Of a stretch of DNA of 64,000 nucleotides, positions 37,181 through 46,471 are shown one piece after another. Numbering within the stretch: position 1 is the stretch's first letter; the number at the start of each line of letters is the position of its first letter. Location of the stretch: the NCBI RefSeq assembly GCF_900114785.1, contig NZ_FOUG01000007.1, forward strand, positions 124,001 through 188,000. Direction: 5' to 3'. The translations under genes and the position numbers were made by a program. Source of the stretch: Variovorax sp. OV329. GTDB taxonomy: Bacteria; Pseudomonadota; Gammaproteobacteria; Burkholderiales; Burkholderiaceae_C. The notes under the pieces were generated by a model. That model saw nothing but the letters and a program-made list of their open reading frames with translations, ran no database searches and was not told where the DNA came from.

Positions 37181-38323
37181 TCAGTCGGCCTTCACGGTGT
37201 ATTCAAGTTCGGGGGGAATGGGCAGTTCGTCGGGTTCGCTGGGCGCATCGCCGCCTTCGCTCTGCCAACGCTTGAGGCGATACACCCAGGCCAGCACCTC
37301 GGCCACGGCGCTGTACAGGCCGGCGGGAATCTCCTGGCCCAGGCGGGTGTTCTTGTAGAGGGCCCGGGTGAGCGGCGGCGCCTCCAGGATCGCCACCTTG
37401 TGTTCCTTGGCGATCTCGCGGATGCGCAGTGCGACCTCGTCCATGCCCTTGGCCACCACGCGCGGCGCGCCCATGGCGTGCTCGTCGTACTTCAGGGCGA
37501 CGGCGAAGTGCGTGGGGTTGGTCACCACGATGTCGGCCTTGGGCACGTCGGCCATCATCCGGCGGCGCGCCATCTGCTGCTGCTGGCTGCGGATGCGGCC
37601 CTTGACGTGCGGGTTGCCTTCGCTTTCCTTGTGTTCCTGGCGCAGGTCTTCCTTGGACATGCGCAGCTTGCGGTAGTGGTTCCACAGCTGGTAGGGCACG
37701 TCGATCAGCGCCACCAGCAGCAGGGCCGCCACGATCAGCGCGCAGTCGTGCGCCACCAGCGACACCATCTGCGGCAGCGCCGCGCTGGCGGGCTGCGCGA
37801 GCAAGGCCATGGCATGGTCCAGGTCGCGGCTGATCACCAGCCAGGCCACGCCGCCGATCAGGCCGGACTTGGCCAGCGCCTTCACCAGCTCGGCCAGCGA
37901 CTGGGTGGAGAACATCCGGCCGATGCCGGACAAGGGGTTGAGCTTGTTGAAGTCAGGCGCGAGCGACTTGGTGGAGAACAGCCAGCCGCCCAGCAGGATG
38001 GGCCCGACCAATGCCGCCACCACCATCACCGCCAGCACCGGGAAGACCGCCAGCAGCGCATCCAGCACCATGTTGCCCACGTGGGCCAGCATGCGGTTGT
38101 TGTCGAAGCCGATGGCGCGCTCGAAGTGCAGGCCGGCGCGCAGGCTGTGCTGCATGCTGGTGCCCAGCGACCCGGCGCTGCTCCACAGGCCGGCGACCGC
38201 CGCACCCAGCAGGACCAGGGTGCTCAGCTCCCGGGAGCGGGCCACATTGCCATCCTCACGCGCCTTCTCCAGGCGGCGTTGGGAGGCTGGCTCCGTCTTC
38301 TCGAGATCGCTTTCCTCTGACAT
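37181..38323 (-). CDS. flhB: Flagellar export switch protein FlhB
   Basis: 380 residues. Four membrane helices in the N-terminal ~210 residues are followed by a cytoplasmic domain that self-cleaves at NPTH; here Asn is residue 269, the same number as in Salmonella, and the motif is intact (IVVTNPTHFAVALKYDE). The opening EKTEPASQRRLEKAREDGNVARSREL is typical. FlhB works with FliK to switch export from hook to filament proteins. A second, truncated FlhB C-domain gene lies at 48570. It is the first gene after a 121-base gap downstream of cheZ. Confidence 0.97.
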   Translation of the reverse strand: MSEESDLEKTEPASQRRLEKAREDGNVARSRELSTLVLLGAAVAGLWSSAGSLGTSMQHSLRAGLHFERAIGFDNNRMLAHVGNMVLDALLAVFPVLAVMVVAALVGPILLGGWLFSTKSLAPDFNKLNPLSGIGRMFSTQSLAELVKALAKSGLIGGVAWLVISRDLDHAMALLAQPASAALPQMVSLVAHDCALIVAALLLVALIDVPYQLWNHYRKLRMSKEDLRQEHKESEGNPHVKGRIRSQQQQMARRRMMADVPKADIVVTNPTHFAVALKYDEHAMGAPRVVAKGMDEVALRIREIAKEHKVAILEAPPLTRALYKNTRLGQEIPAGLYSAVAEVLAWVYRLKRWQSEGGDAPSEPDELPIPPELEYTVKAD

Positions 38324-38444
38324 TCATGCTCCGAGCGCGAGCCGCAAAATGCGACTGCTTCGGAACAAATTATTCGAGGGAGAGGCCTGAACCAATCGCC
38401 CGATGAAGCTCGGCAAAGGCCTGCTTCTCGGGTAATGGGTTCGA

Positions 38445-39089
38445 CTAGAAGCCCAGGCTCTCCAGCAGGTCGTCCACCTGCGACTGGTCCGCCACGGCAT
38501 CGGGCGCGCCGGCGTGGATCTGGGGGCCGTTCAGCATGCTGTTGTTGCTGATTTCCTGCCGCTTCTCGGCCGGCGTGTTGTCGATCAGCACCTGCAGCAG
38601 CTGCGTCTCGACGTCGTTGACCACTTCCATCATCTTCTTGATGACCTGGCCGGTCAGGTCCTGGAAGTCCTGCGCCATCAGGATCTCCATCAGCTGCGTG
38701 TTGATGGCCTGCGCCGTCTTGGGCACGCCCTGCAGGTAGCCGCGCGTGTCCAGCACCAGCTCGCGGGCATGGTTCAGCTCGATGGGGTTGGCGAACCACT
38801 CGTCCCAGCGGGCGTTGAGCGCGCCGGCATCGGAGGCCAGGCGCTCCTGCAGGGGCTGGGCCAGCTCGATGGCGTTGAGCGCCCGGTGCGCCGCGCGCTC
38901 GGTGGTGGTGGCCACGTAGGCCAGGCGGTCGCGCGCGTCCGGAATGGCCTGCGCGGCACGCTCGACCTGCTTGTCCAGGCCCAGCTCGCGCAGGCCCTCG
39001 CGCAGTTGCCGCGTCAGCTGCCCGATGCGCGACAGCAGCGCTTCGGCGGTGTCGCCCTGTTCCGCGGCCTCGGGCATTTGCTTCGCCAT
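38445..39089 (-). CDS. cheZ: CheY-P phosphatase CheZ
   Basis: 214 residues from the ATG at 39089, which has AAGGAAGG 8 bases upstream; a GTG at 39098 would overlap the cheY stop and lacks a site. The long helical hairpin carries the active-site segment MAQDFQDLTGQVIKKMM, and the C-terminus ends in a CheY-binding amphipathic tail (VDDLLESLGF). CheZ dephosphorylates CheY-P to terminate the signal to the motor. The ATG lies one base after the cheY stop. Confidence 0.96.
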   Translation of the reverse strand: MAKQMPEAAEQGDTAEALLSRIGQLTRQLREGLRELGLDKQVERAAQAIPDARDRLAYVATTTERAAHRALNAIELAQPLQERLASDAGALNARWDEWFANPIELNHARELVLDTRGYLQGVPKTAQAINTQLMEILMAQDFQDLTGQVIKKMMEVVNDVETQLLQVLIDNTPAEKRQEISNNSMLNGPQIHAGAPDAVADQSQVDDLLESLGF

Positions 39090-39090
39090 G

Positions 39091-39489
39091 TCAGGCACCT
39101 TCCTTGGCCAGCTTCTCGAAGATCTTGGAGATCTTCTCTTCCAGCGTGGCAGCGGTGAAGGGCTTGACGACGTAGCCGTTGGCGCCGGCCTGCGCCGCCG
39201 CGATGATGTTCTCCTTCTTGGCCTCGGCCGTCACCATCAGCACGGGCAGCTTGCCCAACGCGGGGTCGGCGCGGATGGTCTTGAGCATGGTCAGCCCGTC
39301 CATGTTGGGCATGTTCCAGTCCGAGACCACGAAGCCGAAGTCGCCGCCACGCAGCTTCTCGTAGCCCGCGGCACCGTCCTCCGCCTCGTCGACGTTGTGG
39401 AACTCCAGCTCTTTCAGCAGGTTGCGCACGATGCGGCGCATGGTCGGGAAGTCATCCACGACCAGGATCTTGATGCTCTTGTCAATCAC
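39091..39489 (-). CDS. cheY: Chemotaxis response regulator CheY
   Basis: 132 residues, single receiver domain. Acid pocket Asp12/Asp13 (LVVDDF), phosphoacceptor Asp57 ([10 protein letters not shown]), Thr87 (MVTAEA) and Lys109 (VVKPF) occupy the same positions as in E. coli CheY. Phosphorylated by CheA, it binds FliM and FliN to change rotation. The start is GTG at 39489; the open frame runs far upstream through cheB antisense sequence and has no suitable ATG. Confidence 0.97.
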   Translation of the reverse strand: MIDKSIKILVVDDFPTMRRIVRNLLKELEFHNVDEAEDGAAGYEKLRGGDFGFVVSDWNMPNMDGLTMLKTIRADPALGKLPVLMVTAEAKKENIIAAAQAGANGYVVKPFTAATLEEKISKIFEKLAKEGA

Positions 39490-39524
39490 GGTTGCTCCAA
39501 CAGATTTCGTTTCGTCTTCAAAAA

Positions 39525-40610
39525 TCAAACACGGTTCACACGCTCGCCGAAGCTGCGCAGGTGGGCCAGCACGCGACGGCTCATCTCGGACAGGGGCGCC
39601 ACCTCGTCGGCCGCGCCCAGGGCGATGGCCTCGCGCGGCATGCCGAACACCACGCAGCTGGCCTCGTCCTGCGCCAGGGTGTAGGCGCCAGCCTGCTTCA
39701 TGCGCAGCAGGCCCTCCGCGCCGTCCTTGCCCATGCCCGTCAGCAGCACGCCGATGGCGTTGCGCCCCGCATGCTTCGCGACGGAGTCGAACAGCACGTC
39801 GATCGAGGGGCGGTGCCGGTTCACCGGCGGCTCCTGGTCGAGGTGGGCCACGTAGTTGGCGCCGCTGCGCGCCAGCGACAGGTGGAAGCCGCCCGGCGCG
39901 ATGTAGGCATAGCCCGGCAGCACGCGCTCGCCGTGCTCGGCCTCTTTCACGGTGATGCGGCACAGGCCGTCCAGGCGCTGCGCGAAGGACTTGGTGAAGC
40001 CCGGCGGCATGTGCTGCGCGATCATCACCGCGGGGCTGTCCGAAGGCAGCGGCGTGAGCACGTCGCGGATCGCCTCGGTGCCGCCGGTGGAGGCGCCGAT
40101 GATGATGAGCTTCTCGGTGGACAGCAGCGGGCTGCGCAGCGGCGCCTCGACGTGTGCGCTGCCGGCCGGCTTCGCTGCCGCGTTGCGCCGCGAAGGCAGC
40201 AGGCGCGCGGCCGCGGCGGCGCGGATCTTCGTGGCGATCAGCTCGGTGTAGTTCAGCAGGCCGTCGCGCACGCCCAGCTTGGGCTTGGTGACGAAGTCCA
40301 CCGCGCCCAGCTCCAGCGCCGTGAAGGCAATCTCCGAGCCGCGCTCGGTCAGGGACGACACCATCAGCACCGGCATCGGCCGCAGGCGCATCAGCTTCTC
40401 GAGGAACTCCAGCCCGTCCATGCGCGGCATTTCCACGTCGAGGGTGAGAACGTCGGGGTTGGTGGCCTTGATCATCTCGCGCGCCACCAGCGGGTCGGCT
40501 GCAGTGCCCACCACGGTCATGTCGGGCTGGCTGTTGATGATCTCGGTCATCACGCTGCGGATCAGCGCCGAATCATCGACGCACAGTACCTTGATCTTGG
40601 GATTGCTCAT
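39525..40610 (-). CDS. cheB: Receptor methylesterase/deamidase CheB
   Basis: 361 residues. Receiver domain 1-125 with phosphoacceptor Asp58 ([16 protein letters not shown]); linker; then the methylesterase domain with catalytic Ser ([10 protein letters not shown]), His ([13 protein letters not shown]) and Asp ([12 protein letters not shown]). It removes methyl groups from chemoreceptors when phosphorylated by CheA. The ATG at 40610 overlaps the cheD stop by four bases. Confidence 0.97.
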   Translation of the reverse strand: MSNPKIKVLCVDDSALIRSVMTEIINSQPDMTVVGTAADPLVAREMIKATNPDVLTLDVEMPRMDGLEFLEKLMRLRPMPVLMVSSLTERGSEIAFTALELGAVDFVTKPKLGVRDGLLNYTELIATKIRAAAAARLLPSRRNAAAKPAGSAHVEAPLRSPLLSTEKLIIIGASTGGTEAIRDVLTPLPSDSPAVMIAQHMPPGFTKSFAQRLDGLCRITVKEAEHGERVLPGYAYIAPGGFHLSLARSGANYVAHLDQEPPVNRHRPSIDVLFDSVAKHAGRNAIGVLLTGMGKDGAEGLLRMKQAGAYTLAQDEASCVVFGMPREAIALGAADEVAPLSEMSRRVLAHLRSFGERVNRV

Positions 40611-41242
40611 GCGGGCCTGCTGGCTGGTTGGCGTGCCGCCGGGGTCGGGGCTGCGTCGCCGACGAGCCGGTGCATCAGCGCCTGCTCGTCGCGTTGGATC
40701 ATCTGGACGCCGGCCTGGGTGCGCAACTTGCGCACCACCGCCTTGCCGGTGGAAGGCAGGAAGCACACGCGCCGCGCATGCGGCCCGCGCAGGTCCTGCG
40801 CCGCGATGGCAATGCCCTGCTCTCGCAGGTACTGCACCACGAAGTCGGCGTTGCGGTCGCCGATGTTGAGGGTGGTCATGGTGGGCAGCACCGCGCCGCC
40901 ACCGAAGACCTTAGCATGCAGCCGCTCGCGCTTGGCGCCGGAGCGCAGCAGTTCGCGCAGCAGCACGTCCATGGCGTATTCGCCGTAGCGCATGGCGTCG
41001 GCATGGCTGCGGGGCTGCTCGTCGGCGTCGGCCGGCAGCATGAAGTGGTTCATGCCGGCCACGCCGGCCTGCGGGTCGTGCAGGCAGGCGGCTACGCAGG
41101 AGCCCAGCACGGTGGTCAGCGCCGTGTTGTCCTCGGTGACGTAGTACTCCGAAGGCAGCAGCTTGACCGCCATGCAGCCGATGTCGCGGTCGAAGTAGCG
41201 GTGGCTGGCCATCTGGCCCGCCCTCGCGGCCAGAACGCTCAT
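40607..41242 (-). CDS. cheD: Chemoreceptor glutamine deamidase CheD
   Basis: 211 residues. The catalytic Cys is in [14 protein letters not shown] and the catalytic His in [10 protein letters not shown], with the conserved [10 protein letters not shown] and [13 protein letters not shown] blocks. CheD deamidates receptor glutamines and interacts with CheY phosphatases in other bacteria. ATGA overlaps with cheR upstream and cheB downstream indicate tight translational coupling. Confidence 0.96.
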   Translation of the reverse strand: MSVLAARAGQMASHRYFDRDIGCMAVKLLPSEYYVTEDNTALTTVLGSCVAACLHDPQAGVAGMNHFMLPADADEQPRSHADAMRYGEYAMDVLLRELLRSGAKRERLHAKVFGGGAVLPTMTTLNIGDRNADFVVQYLREQGIAIAAQDLRGPHARRVCFLPSTGKAVVRKLRTQAGVQMIQRDEQALMHRLVGDAAPTPAARQPASRPA

Positions 41243-42075
41243 GCCGCCACCCCACGCCGCGCGCCGCCCAGGGAATACACCGTGTGCCCCAGCGGCTTGA
41301 AGCCCGGGTTGACCAGCGAGGCGTTCTCGGAGTGCCCGGCGAACAGCAGGCCGCCCGGCTTGAGCAGCGGCATGAAGCGGTCGAGGATCTCCTTCTGCGT
41401 GGGCTTGTCGAAGTAGATCATCACGTTGCGGCAGAAGATGGCGTCCACCGGCTCCTTCACCGACCAGGCGCGGTCCAGCAGGTTCAACTGCGAGAACTTC
41501 ACCATGGCCGCCACTTCGGGCCGGATGCGCACCTTGCCCGCGTTGGCGCCGGTGCCCTTGCTGAAGAAGCGCTTCAGGCGGGTTTCGCCCAGCGCCCTCG
41601 CCTGCTCCAGGTTGAACACACCGGCCGCGGCGCGCGCGAGCACCGCAGTGTCGATGTCGGTGGCGATGATGCGCGCGCTGCTGGCCGCTGATGCGCCCAG
41701 CGCCTCGATCAGCGTCATGGCCAGGGAGTAAGGCTCCTCGCCGGTGGACGCGGCGGCACACCAGATCTCCAGCGGCTGCTTGCGTTGCTTCACGAAGTCG
41801 GCCAGCACGGGAAAGTGGTGCGCCTCGCGGAAGAAGGACGTCAGGTTGGTGGTCAGCGAGTTGATGAAGGCCTGCCACTCGTCACCATCGGGCCGCGATT
41901 CCAGCATGGCCAGGTAGGTGGAGAACTCGGGCAGGCCCAGCTCGCGGAGGCGCCGCGACAGCCGGCTGTAGACCATCTGGCGCTTCTGCTCGCCCAGGGC
42001 GATGCCGGCACGCCGGTGGATCAAGGTCCGAACGCGGGTGAAGTCGCTTTCGGTGAAGAGGAATTCTGTGTTCAC
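41239..42075 (-). CDS. cheR: Chemoreceptor methyltransferase CheR
   Basis: 278 residues. An N-terminal helical domain (FTRVRTLIHRRAGIALGEQKRQMVYSR region) precedes an SAM-binding methyltransferase domain with EIWCAAASTGEEPYSLAM and IIATDIDTAVLARA. The beta-subdomain block VDAIFCRNVMIYFDKP is also present. It methylates glutamates of chemoreceptors for adaptation. It starts after a 93-base gap following the EAL/HDOD gene, so it may have its own promoter. Confidence 0.97.
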   Translation of the reverse strand: MNTEFLFTESDFTRVRTLIHRRAGIALGEQKRQMVYSRLSRRLRELGLPEFSTYLAMLESRPDGDEWQAFINSLTTNLTSFFREAHHFPVLADFVKQRKQPLEIWCAAASTGEEPYSLAMTLIEALGASAASSARIIATDIDTAVLARAAAGVFNLEQARALGETRLKRFFSKGTGANAGKVRIRPEVAAMVKFSQLNLLDRAWSVKEPVDAIFCRNVMIYFDKPTQKEILDRFMPLLKPGGLLFAGHSENASLVNPGFKPLGHTVYSLGGARRGVAA

Positions 42076-42168
42076 GGTCGCCCTGGAGTCGAGGCTTCAA
42101 TGTAGGGGCCGGGCGGGCGATGCAATGGGCCGATCAGGCGGGCAAATGTCCGCCTTCTCGCACCTTCA

Positions 42169-43404
42169 TCAGTACGGGGACTCGGCGGCCCCCACTTCCT
42201 GCGACCACACCAGGGCCGACAGCACCGCGCCATTGACCTGGCCGGGGCTCATGAACAGGTCCTCGGCCAGCCGCGCGGTCTGCGCTGGGTTCTGCTCGGA
42301 GCTTTCGGCCAAGGCCAGGAAGGGGCCGTACACGCCGCGGCGATGCAGGATGGCCTGCTGCACCGATTCGGCCAGCTGCACCTTGGCCAGCACCTGCTCC
42401 ATGGGCACGCCCAGCAACTGGTCGATGAGCGAGAACATGCCCACCACGAAGAGGTTGTCGCCGTCGGTGGGCGTGAGCATGCCCTTGCCCATGAGCTCCA
42501 CCGCCCGGCCGCGCATGATGGCCTTGCGCGTCATGAAGGGCGAGGTCGAGGCCTTGTTGCTGGTGGCCAGCAGCAGGGCCAGCCAGCGGAACAGGTGCGA
42601 GTAGCCCAGCATGGTGACCGCATGCCGCAGCGACTGGATCTCCACGCCCGGCCCGATGGCCGGCGAGTTGATGTAGCGCAGCACCCGGTAGGTGAGCACC
42701 GCGTCGTGCTTGAGCGCGGCCTCGATCTGGCGCACGTCCTCGTTGCGCTGGAGCATCTGCATCAGGCGCACGATCAGCATCGACTCGGGGTGCATGGTGG
42801 CTTCGTCCACCTCGTCGGACTTCTGTGGCGCCTCGCCCGTGTCCACGACGGCCTCGGTGATGATGGGGCGCAGCAGCAGGCCGTCCTCCTCCAGCTCACG
42901 GCCCATGCGCTCGAGCAGCGCGGGGTTGCCAGCGCCCACGTCGAAATGCGTCAGCAGGTCGCGCAGCGGGCTGGGGCCGGGCAGCTCCGGCGCGCGGCAC
43001 AGCATCAGGCCGAACCCATGTTCGCGGATGAACTGCAGCGCCGGAATCGCCTCGGGCAGGAAGTCTTCCGGGCCGATGCACAGGACCACGTGCTCCTGCG
43101 GCAGCGACTGCAGGCTCGCCAGCAGCGAGGGGTCGGCCGTGACGTCGAAGAAGAGCGAGGTGCGGCCCAGCCGCCAGCCGGTTCTGCGCGGGTTGAGGTG
43201 CTCGGCCAGGTAGTCGGCCAGCGCGGTAAGGCGTGCGGCCTGCCCCGACTTGCCCTGGGCGGCAGGCTCGTGCCAGGCCATCCGGTAGCCCGCCACGCGC
43301 CGGCGTGCGTCCAGCATCATCGTGTGGGTCAGGTAGCCGGTGGGGCCCGCCATCAGGTTGGCCAGGTCATCGTGCTGCGCGCTCCTGAGTGTTTCAACGG
43401 CCAT
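42169..43404 (-). CDS. Degenerate EAL plus HDOD domain signalling protein
   Basis: 411 residues of the YuxH-like group. The N-terminal ~200 residues resemble an EAL fold that has lost its catalytic motifs (no EAL or DDFG; instead HVVLCIGPEDFLPEAIPAL). Residues ~200-400 are an HDOD domain (LIVRLMQMLQRNEDVRQIEAALKHDAVLTYRVLRYINSP region, SLRHAVTMLGYSHLFRWLALLL), a catalytically silent HD-like fold used for partner binding. It occupies the place between cheA and cheR where related bacteria often have cheW and a receptor gene. A role in coupling second-messenger or stress signals to chemotaxis or motility is plausible but unproven. Confidence 0.85.
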   Translation of the reverse strand: MAVETLRSAQHDDLANLMAGPTGYLTHTMMLDARRRVAGYRMAWHEPAAQGKSGQAARLTALADYLAEHLNPRRTGWRLGRTSLFFDVTADPSLLASLQSLPQEHVVLCIGPEDFLPEAIPALQFIREHGFGLMLCRAPELPGPSPLRDLLTHFDVGAGNPALLERMGRELEEDGLLLRPIITEAVVDTGEAPQKSDEVDEATMHPESMLIVRLMQMLQRNEDVRQIEAALKHDAVLTYRVLRYINSPAIGPGVEIQSLRHAVTMLGYSHLFRWLALLLATSNKASTSPFMTRKAIMRGRAVELMGKGMLTPTDGDNLFVVGMFSLIDQLLGVPMEQVLAKVQLAESVQQAILHRRGVYGPFLALAESSEQNPAQTARLAEDLFMSPGQVNGAVLSALVWSQEVGAAESPY

Positions 43405-43477
43405 TGCTTGTTCTCTCTCGGTTTTTCACGAATCGAAGGCCCGCGCGGCACGACGGCTCGCGGGGCCCGGGGCTGGC

Positions 43478-45532
43478 TCAGGCGGAAACGGCTTCGGTGC
43501 GCGCGGCGTCGGCCAGGGCCACGGCACTCGCGGCTTGGGCGCGGCGGATGCGCGGCATGGCGCCCACGTCGATGATGAAGGCCACGCTGCCGTCGCCCAG
43601 GATGGTCGCGGCCGAGATGCCCGGCACCTTGCGGTAGTTGGTCTCCAGGTTCTTCACCACCACCTGGTGCTGGCCGAGCAACTCGTCCACCAGCAGGGCG
43701 AAGCGGCTGTTCTCGGCCTGCACGATGACCAGGATGCCCTGGGTGGCGTCGTCCTGGGCGCCGGCCACGTCGAACACGCGGTGCAGCTCGATGAGCGGCA
43801 GGTATTCGCCGCGCACCTTGATCACGCGGCCTTCGCCGGTGATGGAGTGCAGGTGCTCGGACAGCGGCTGCAGCGACTCGATCACGTAGGACAGCGGCAG
43901 GATGTAGGCCTCTTCGCCCACCTTCACCGACATGCCGTTGAGGATGGCCAGCGTCAGCGGCAGCACGATGCGGGTGGTGGTGCCCGCGCCTTCGCGGGAG
44001 ATGATCTCCACGTGGCCGCCCATTTCCTGGATGTTGCGCTTGACCACGTCCATGCCCACGCCGCGGCCCGAAATGTCGGTGACCTGCTCGGCGGTGGAGA
44101 AGCCCGGCGCAAAGATCAGCTGCCACACCTCCTCGTCAGGCATGGTGTCGCTCACCGGCAGGCCCTTCTGCAGGGCCTTGGCCAGGATCTTCTCGCGGTT
44201 CAGGCCCGCGCCGTCGTCGCTCACCTCGATCACGATGTTGCCGCCGTGGTGCTGCGCCGACAGCAGCAGCTGGCCGGTGGCGTCCTTGCCCTTGGCGGTG
44301 CGCTGATCCGGCGTCTCGATGCCGTGGTCCAGGCTGTTGCGCACCAGGTGCGTCAGCGGATCGACGATGCGCTCGATCAGGCCCTTGTCCAGCTCGGTCT
44401 CCTTGCCGAAGGTGTCAAGGCGAACCTGCTTGCCCAGCTTGGCGCTCACGTCGCGGATCACGCGCGGGAAACGGCTGAACACGTAGTCCATGGGCATCAT
44501 TCGGATGGACATCACCGATTCCTGCAGGTCGCGCGCATTGCGCTCCAGGTGGCCCAGGCCGCTGAGGAACTGCTCGTAGGCCACCGGGTCCAGCCTGGTG
44601 GCGGCCTGGGTCAGCATCGATTGCGTGATCACCAGCTCGCCCACCAGGTTGATGAGCTGGTCCACCTTCTCCACATCCACGCGGATCGAGCTCGATTCCT
44701 TGGACGCCGTTGCCGCAGCGGCGCCGCCAGCGGCCGGCGCCGGAGCCGCCGCCACCTTGGCGGGCACGGCCTCGGCCACCGGTGCGGCGGCGACGGGCAC
44801 GGCCGCCTCGGGTGCGGGCTGCGCCACGGCGTCCGCCGGCGCCTCGCGCCGGATGCGGATCTGCGATTCGTCGATCAGGAAGCAGCACACGGCCACGATG
44901 TCGTCGGGCGCGCAGGCGGTGCGCAGGCGCACGTCCAGGGAGCCCTTGCCGGGCGTGCTGGAGAGCACCTGGCCGAGATTGACCAGCTCTTCGGACAGCA
45001 GGTTCGTCTCGCTGTCGGACAGGCCGGTGAAACTGACGTTCAGCACGCCCTCCCCGCCTTCGCCGGCTTCGGCGGCTTCGGCGGCCGGTGCAGCCACGGG
45101 CGCAGGCGCGGCCACTGGTGCCGGGGCCGAGGCCTGCTCGCCGTTGCCATGCTCGAGGGCGAGCTGCTGCAACACGGCGCAGATGTGCGCCACTCGTTCA
45201 GGCTCAGGTTCGTTGCCCGCCTGGTAGGCCGTCATTTGTTCTTGCAAGGCGTCCTTCGTTTCCAGAAATGCGTCGACCATGGGCGAGCTGAGCTTGAGCT
45301 GGCCATGGCGGGCGCGGTCCAACAGGGTTTCGAGCAGGTGCGTGGTGTCGGTCAGCGCGGTGAAGCCGAAAGTGGCCGCGCCGCCCTTGATCGAATGCGC
45401 CGCCCGGAAGATGGCGTTGAGCTGTTCGGCGTCGGGCGAATCCAGGTCGAGTTCGAGGAGCAGGTGCTCCATCTCGCCCAGGAGTTCGACGGCCTCGACG
45501 AAAAAGGCTTGGGTGAATTGGCTGAGATCCAT
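43478..45532 (-). CDS. cheA: Chemotaxis histidine kinase CheA
   Basis: 684 residues with all five modules: P1 Hpt (phosphoacceptor His46 in AAHSIKGGAATFGF), an Ala/Pro linker, a P2-like region, P3 dimerisation (VEKVDQLINLVGELVITQSML), P4 ATPase (HLVRNSLDHGIE, DDGAGLNREKI, GRGVGMDVVKRNI) and P5 CheW-like (AYILPLSYVIESLQPL, VVKNLETNYRKVPGISAATI). It phosphorylates CheY and CheB in response to receptors. It is preceded by motB after a 51-base gap. No cheW follows, unlike in E. coli and many relatives. Confidence 0.97.
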   Translation of the reverse strand: MDLSQFTQAFFVEAVELLGEMEHLLLELDLDSPDAEQLNAIFRAAHSIKGGAATFGFTALTDTTHLLETLLDRARHGQLKLSSPMVDAFLETKDALQEQMTAYQAGNEPEPERVAHICAVLQQLALEHGNGEQASAPAPVAAPAPVAAPAAEAAEAGEGGEGVLNVSFTGLSDSETNLLSEELVNLGQVLSSTPGKGSLDVRLRTACAPDDIVAVCCFLIDESQIRIRREAPADAVAQPAPEAAVPVAAAPVAEAVPAKVAAAPAPAAGGAAAATASKESSSIRVDVEKVDQLINLVGELVITQSMLTQAATRLDPVAYEQFLSGLGHLERNARDLQESVMSIRMMPMDYVFSRFPRVIRDVSAKLGKQVRLDTFGKETELDKGLIERIVDPLTHLVRNSLDHGIETPDQRTAKGKDATGQLLLSAQHHGGNIVIEVSDDGAGLNREKILAKALQKGLPVSDTMPDEEVWQLIFAPGFSTAEQVTDISGRGVGMDVVKRNIQEMGGHVEIISREGAGTTTRIVLPLTLAILNGMSVKVGEEAYILPLSYVIESLQPLSEHLHSITGEGRVIKVRGEYLPLIELHRVFDVAGAQDDATQGILVIVQAENSRFALLVDELLGQHQVVVKNLETNYRKVPGISAATILGDGSVAFIIDVGAMPRIRRAQAASAVALADAARTEAVSA

Positions 45533-45583
45533 GGTCTTGTCTTCTTGATCGCCGGACGGCGCCGGCGCTGTATGTGTTGCGGC

Positions 45584-46450
45584 CTAGGACGGCCTCACCG
45601 GCAGCTTGCCCTGCAGCACCAGTGTGGGGTCCATGCTGTTCTCCCGCTCGATCCGGTCCTGCGTGCGGTGGTTGAGAACGATGATGCTGATGCGCCGGTT
45701 CATCGGGTTCTTCGGATCGGCGCGGTCCAGGTGCATGCTGTCGGCCAGGCCCACCACGCGCAGCACCTTGGTGTCGCCCATGCCGCCCAGCAGCAGTTCG
45801 CGGCGCGAGGCATTGGCGCGGTCGGCCGAGAGCTCCCAGTTGCCGTAGTTGCGGTCGTTGGAATAGATGACGGCGTCGGTGTGGCCCGACACGGTGATCT
45901 TGTTGGGCAGCTCGTTGAGCCACGGTCCCAGTTCGTGCAGGATGGTGCGCATGTGCGGCAGCACGCGTGCACTGGCCAGATCGAACATGGGCCGCTTGTC
46001 GTTGTCCACGATCTGCAGGCGCAGGCCCTCGGTGGTGATGTCGATCAGGATCTGGTGTCGGAACTGCTTGAAGCTGGGGCTGTTCTCGATCAGGTCCTCC
46101 AGCTTCTTCTTCATCTGGTCGAGGCGATCGGCGTCCGCGTCGTCGTCCTTCTCGGCCAGCTTCACCTCGCCGTCCACGTGCTGCAGGTCGGCGCCGCCGC
46201 CCGGCACCACGCTGGAGTTCATGGCCACCTTCTCGCCGCCGCTCAAGGCCACCTTCAACGGCATGCGGAAATGCTCGGCGATGCCCTCGCGCTGCTTGGG
46301 ACTGGAGATGGACAGCAGCCACATCACGAGGAAAAAGGCCATCATGGCCGTCATGAAGTCGGCGTAGGCGATCTTCCAGCCGCCGCCGTGATGGCCGCCG
46401 CCGTGGCCGCCATGCACCTTCTTGATGACGATCTTCTTTTCTTCGCTCAT
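45584..46450 (-). CDS. motB: Flagellar stator protein MotB
   Basis: 288 residues. A Lys/His/Gly-rich N-terminus (VIKKVHGGHGGGHHGGGW) precedes a single membrane helix with the proton-carrying Asp31 (AYADFMTAMMAFFLVMWLL), followed by the plug region and an OmpA-like peptidoglycan-binding domain (ITVSGHTDAVIYSN, LSADRANASRRELLLGG, NRRISIIVLN). It anchors the stator to the cell wall. The unusual His-rich tail before the helix may bind metal or be simple linker. Confidence 0.97.
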   Translation of the reverse strand: MSEEKKIVIKKVHGGHGGGHHGGGWKIAYADFMTAMMAFFLVMWLLSISSPKQREGIAEHFRMPLKVALSGGEKVAMNSSVVPGGGADLQHVDGEVKLAEKDDDADADRLDQMKKKLEDLIENSPSFKQFRHQILIDITTEGLRLQIVDNDKRPMFDLASARVLPHMRTILHELGPWLNELPNKITVSGHTDAVIYSNDRNYGNWELSADRANASRRELLLGGMGDTKVLRVVGLADSMHLDRADPKNPMNRRISIIVLNHRTQDRIERENSMDPTLVLQGKLPVRPS

Positions 46451-46471
46451 GTCAGCGCCCCGATCCTGGCG

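Noticed and set aside
42076..43477. A possible cheW between cheA and cheR
   Set aside because: All frames were inspected; only the EAL/HDOD gene is present. The CheW-like fold seen belongs to the C-terminus of CheA.
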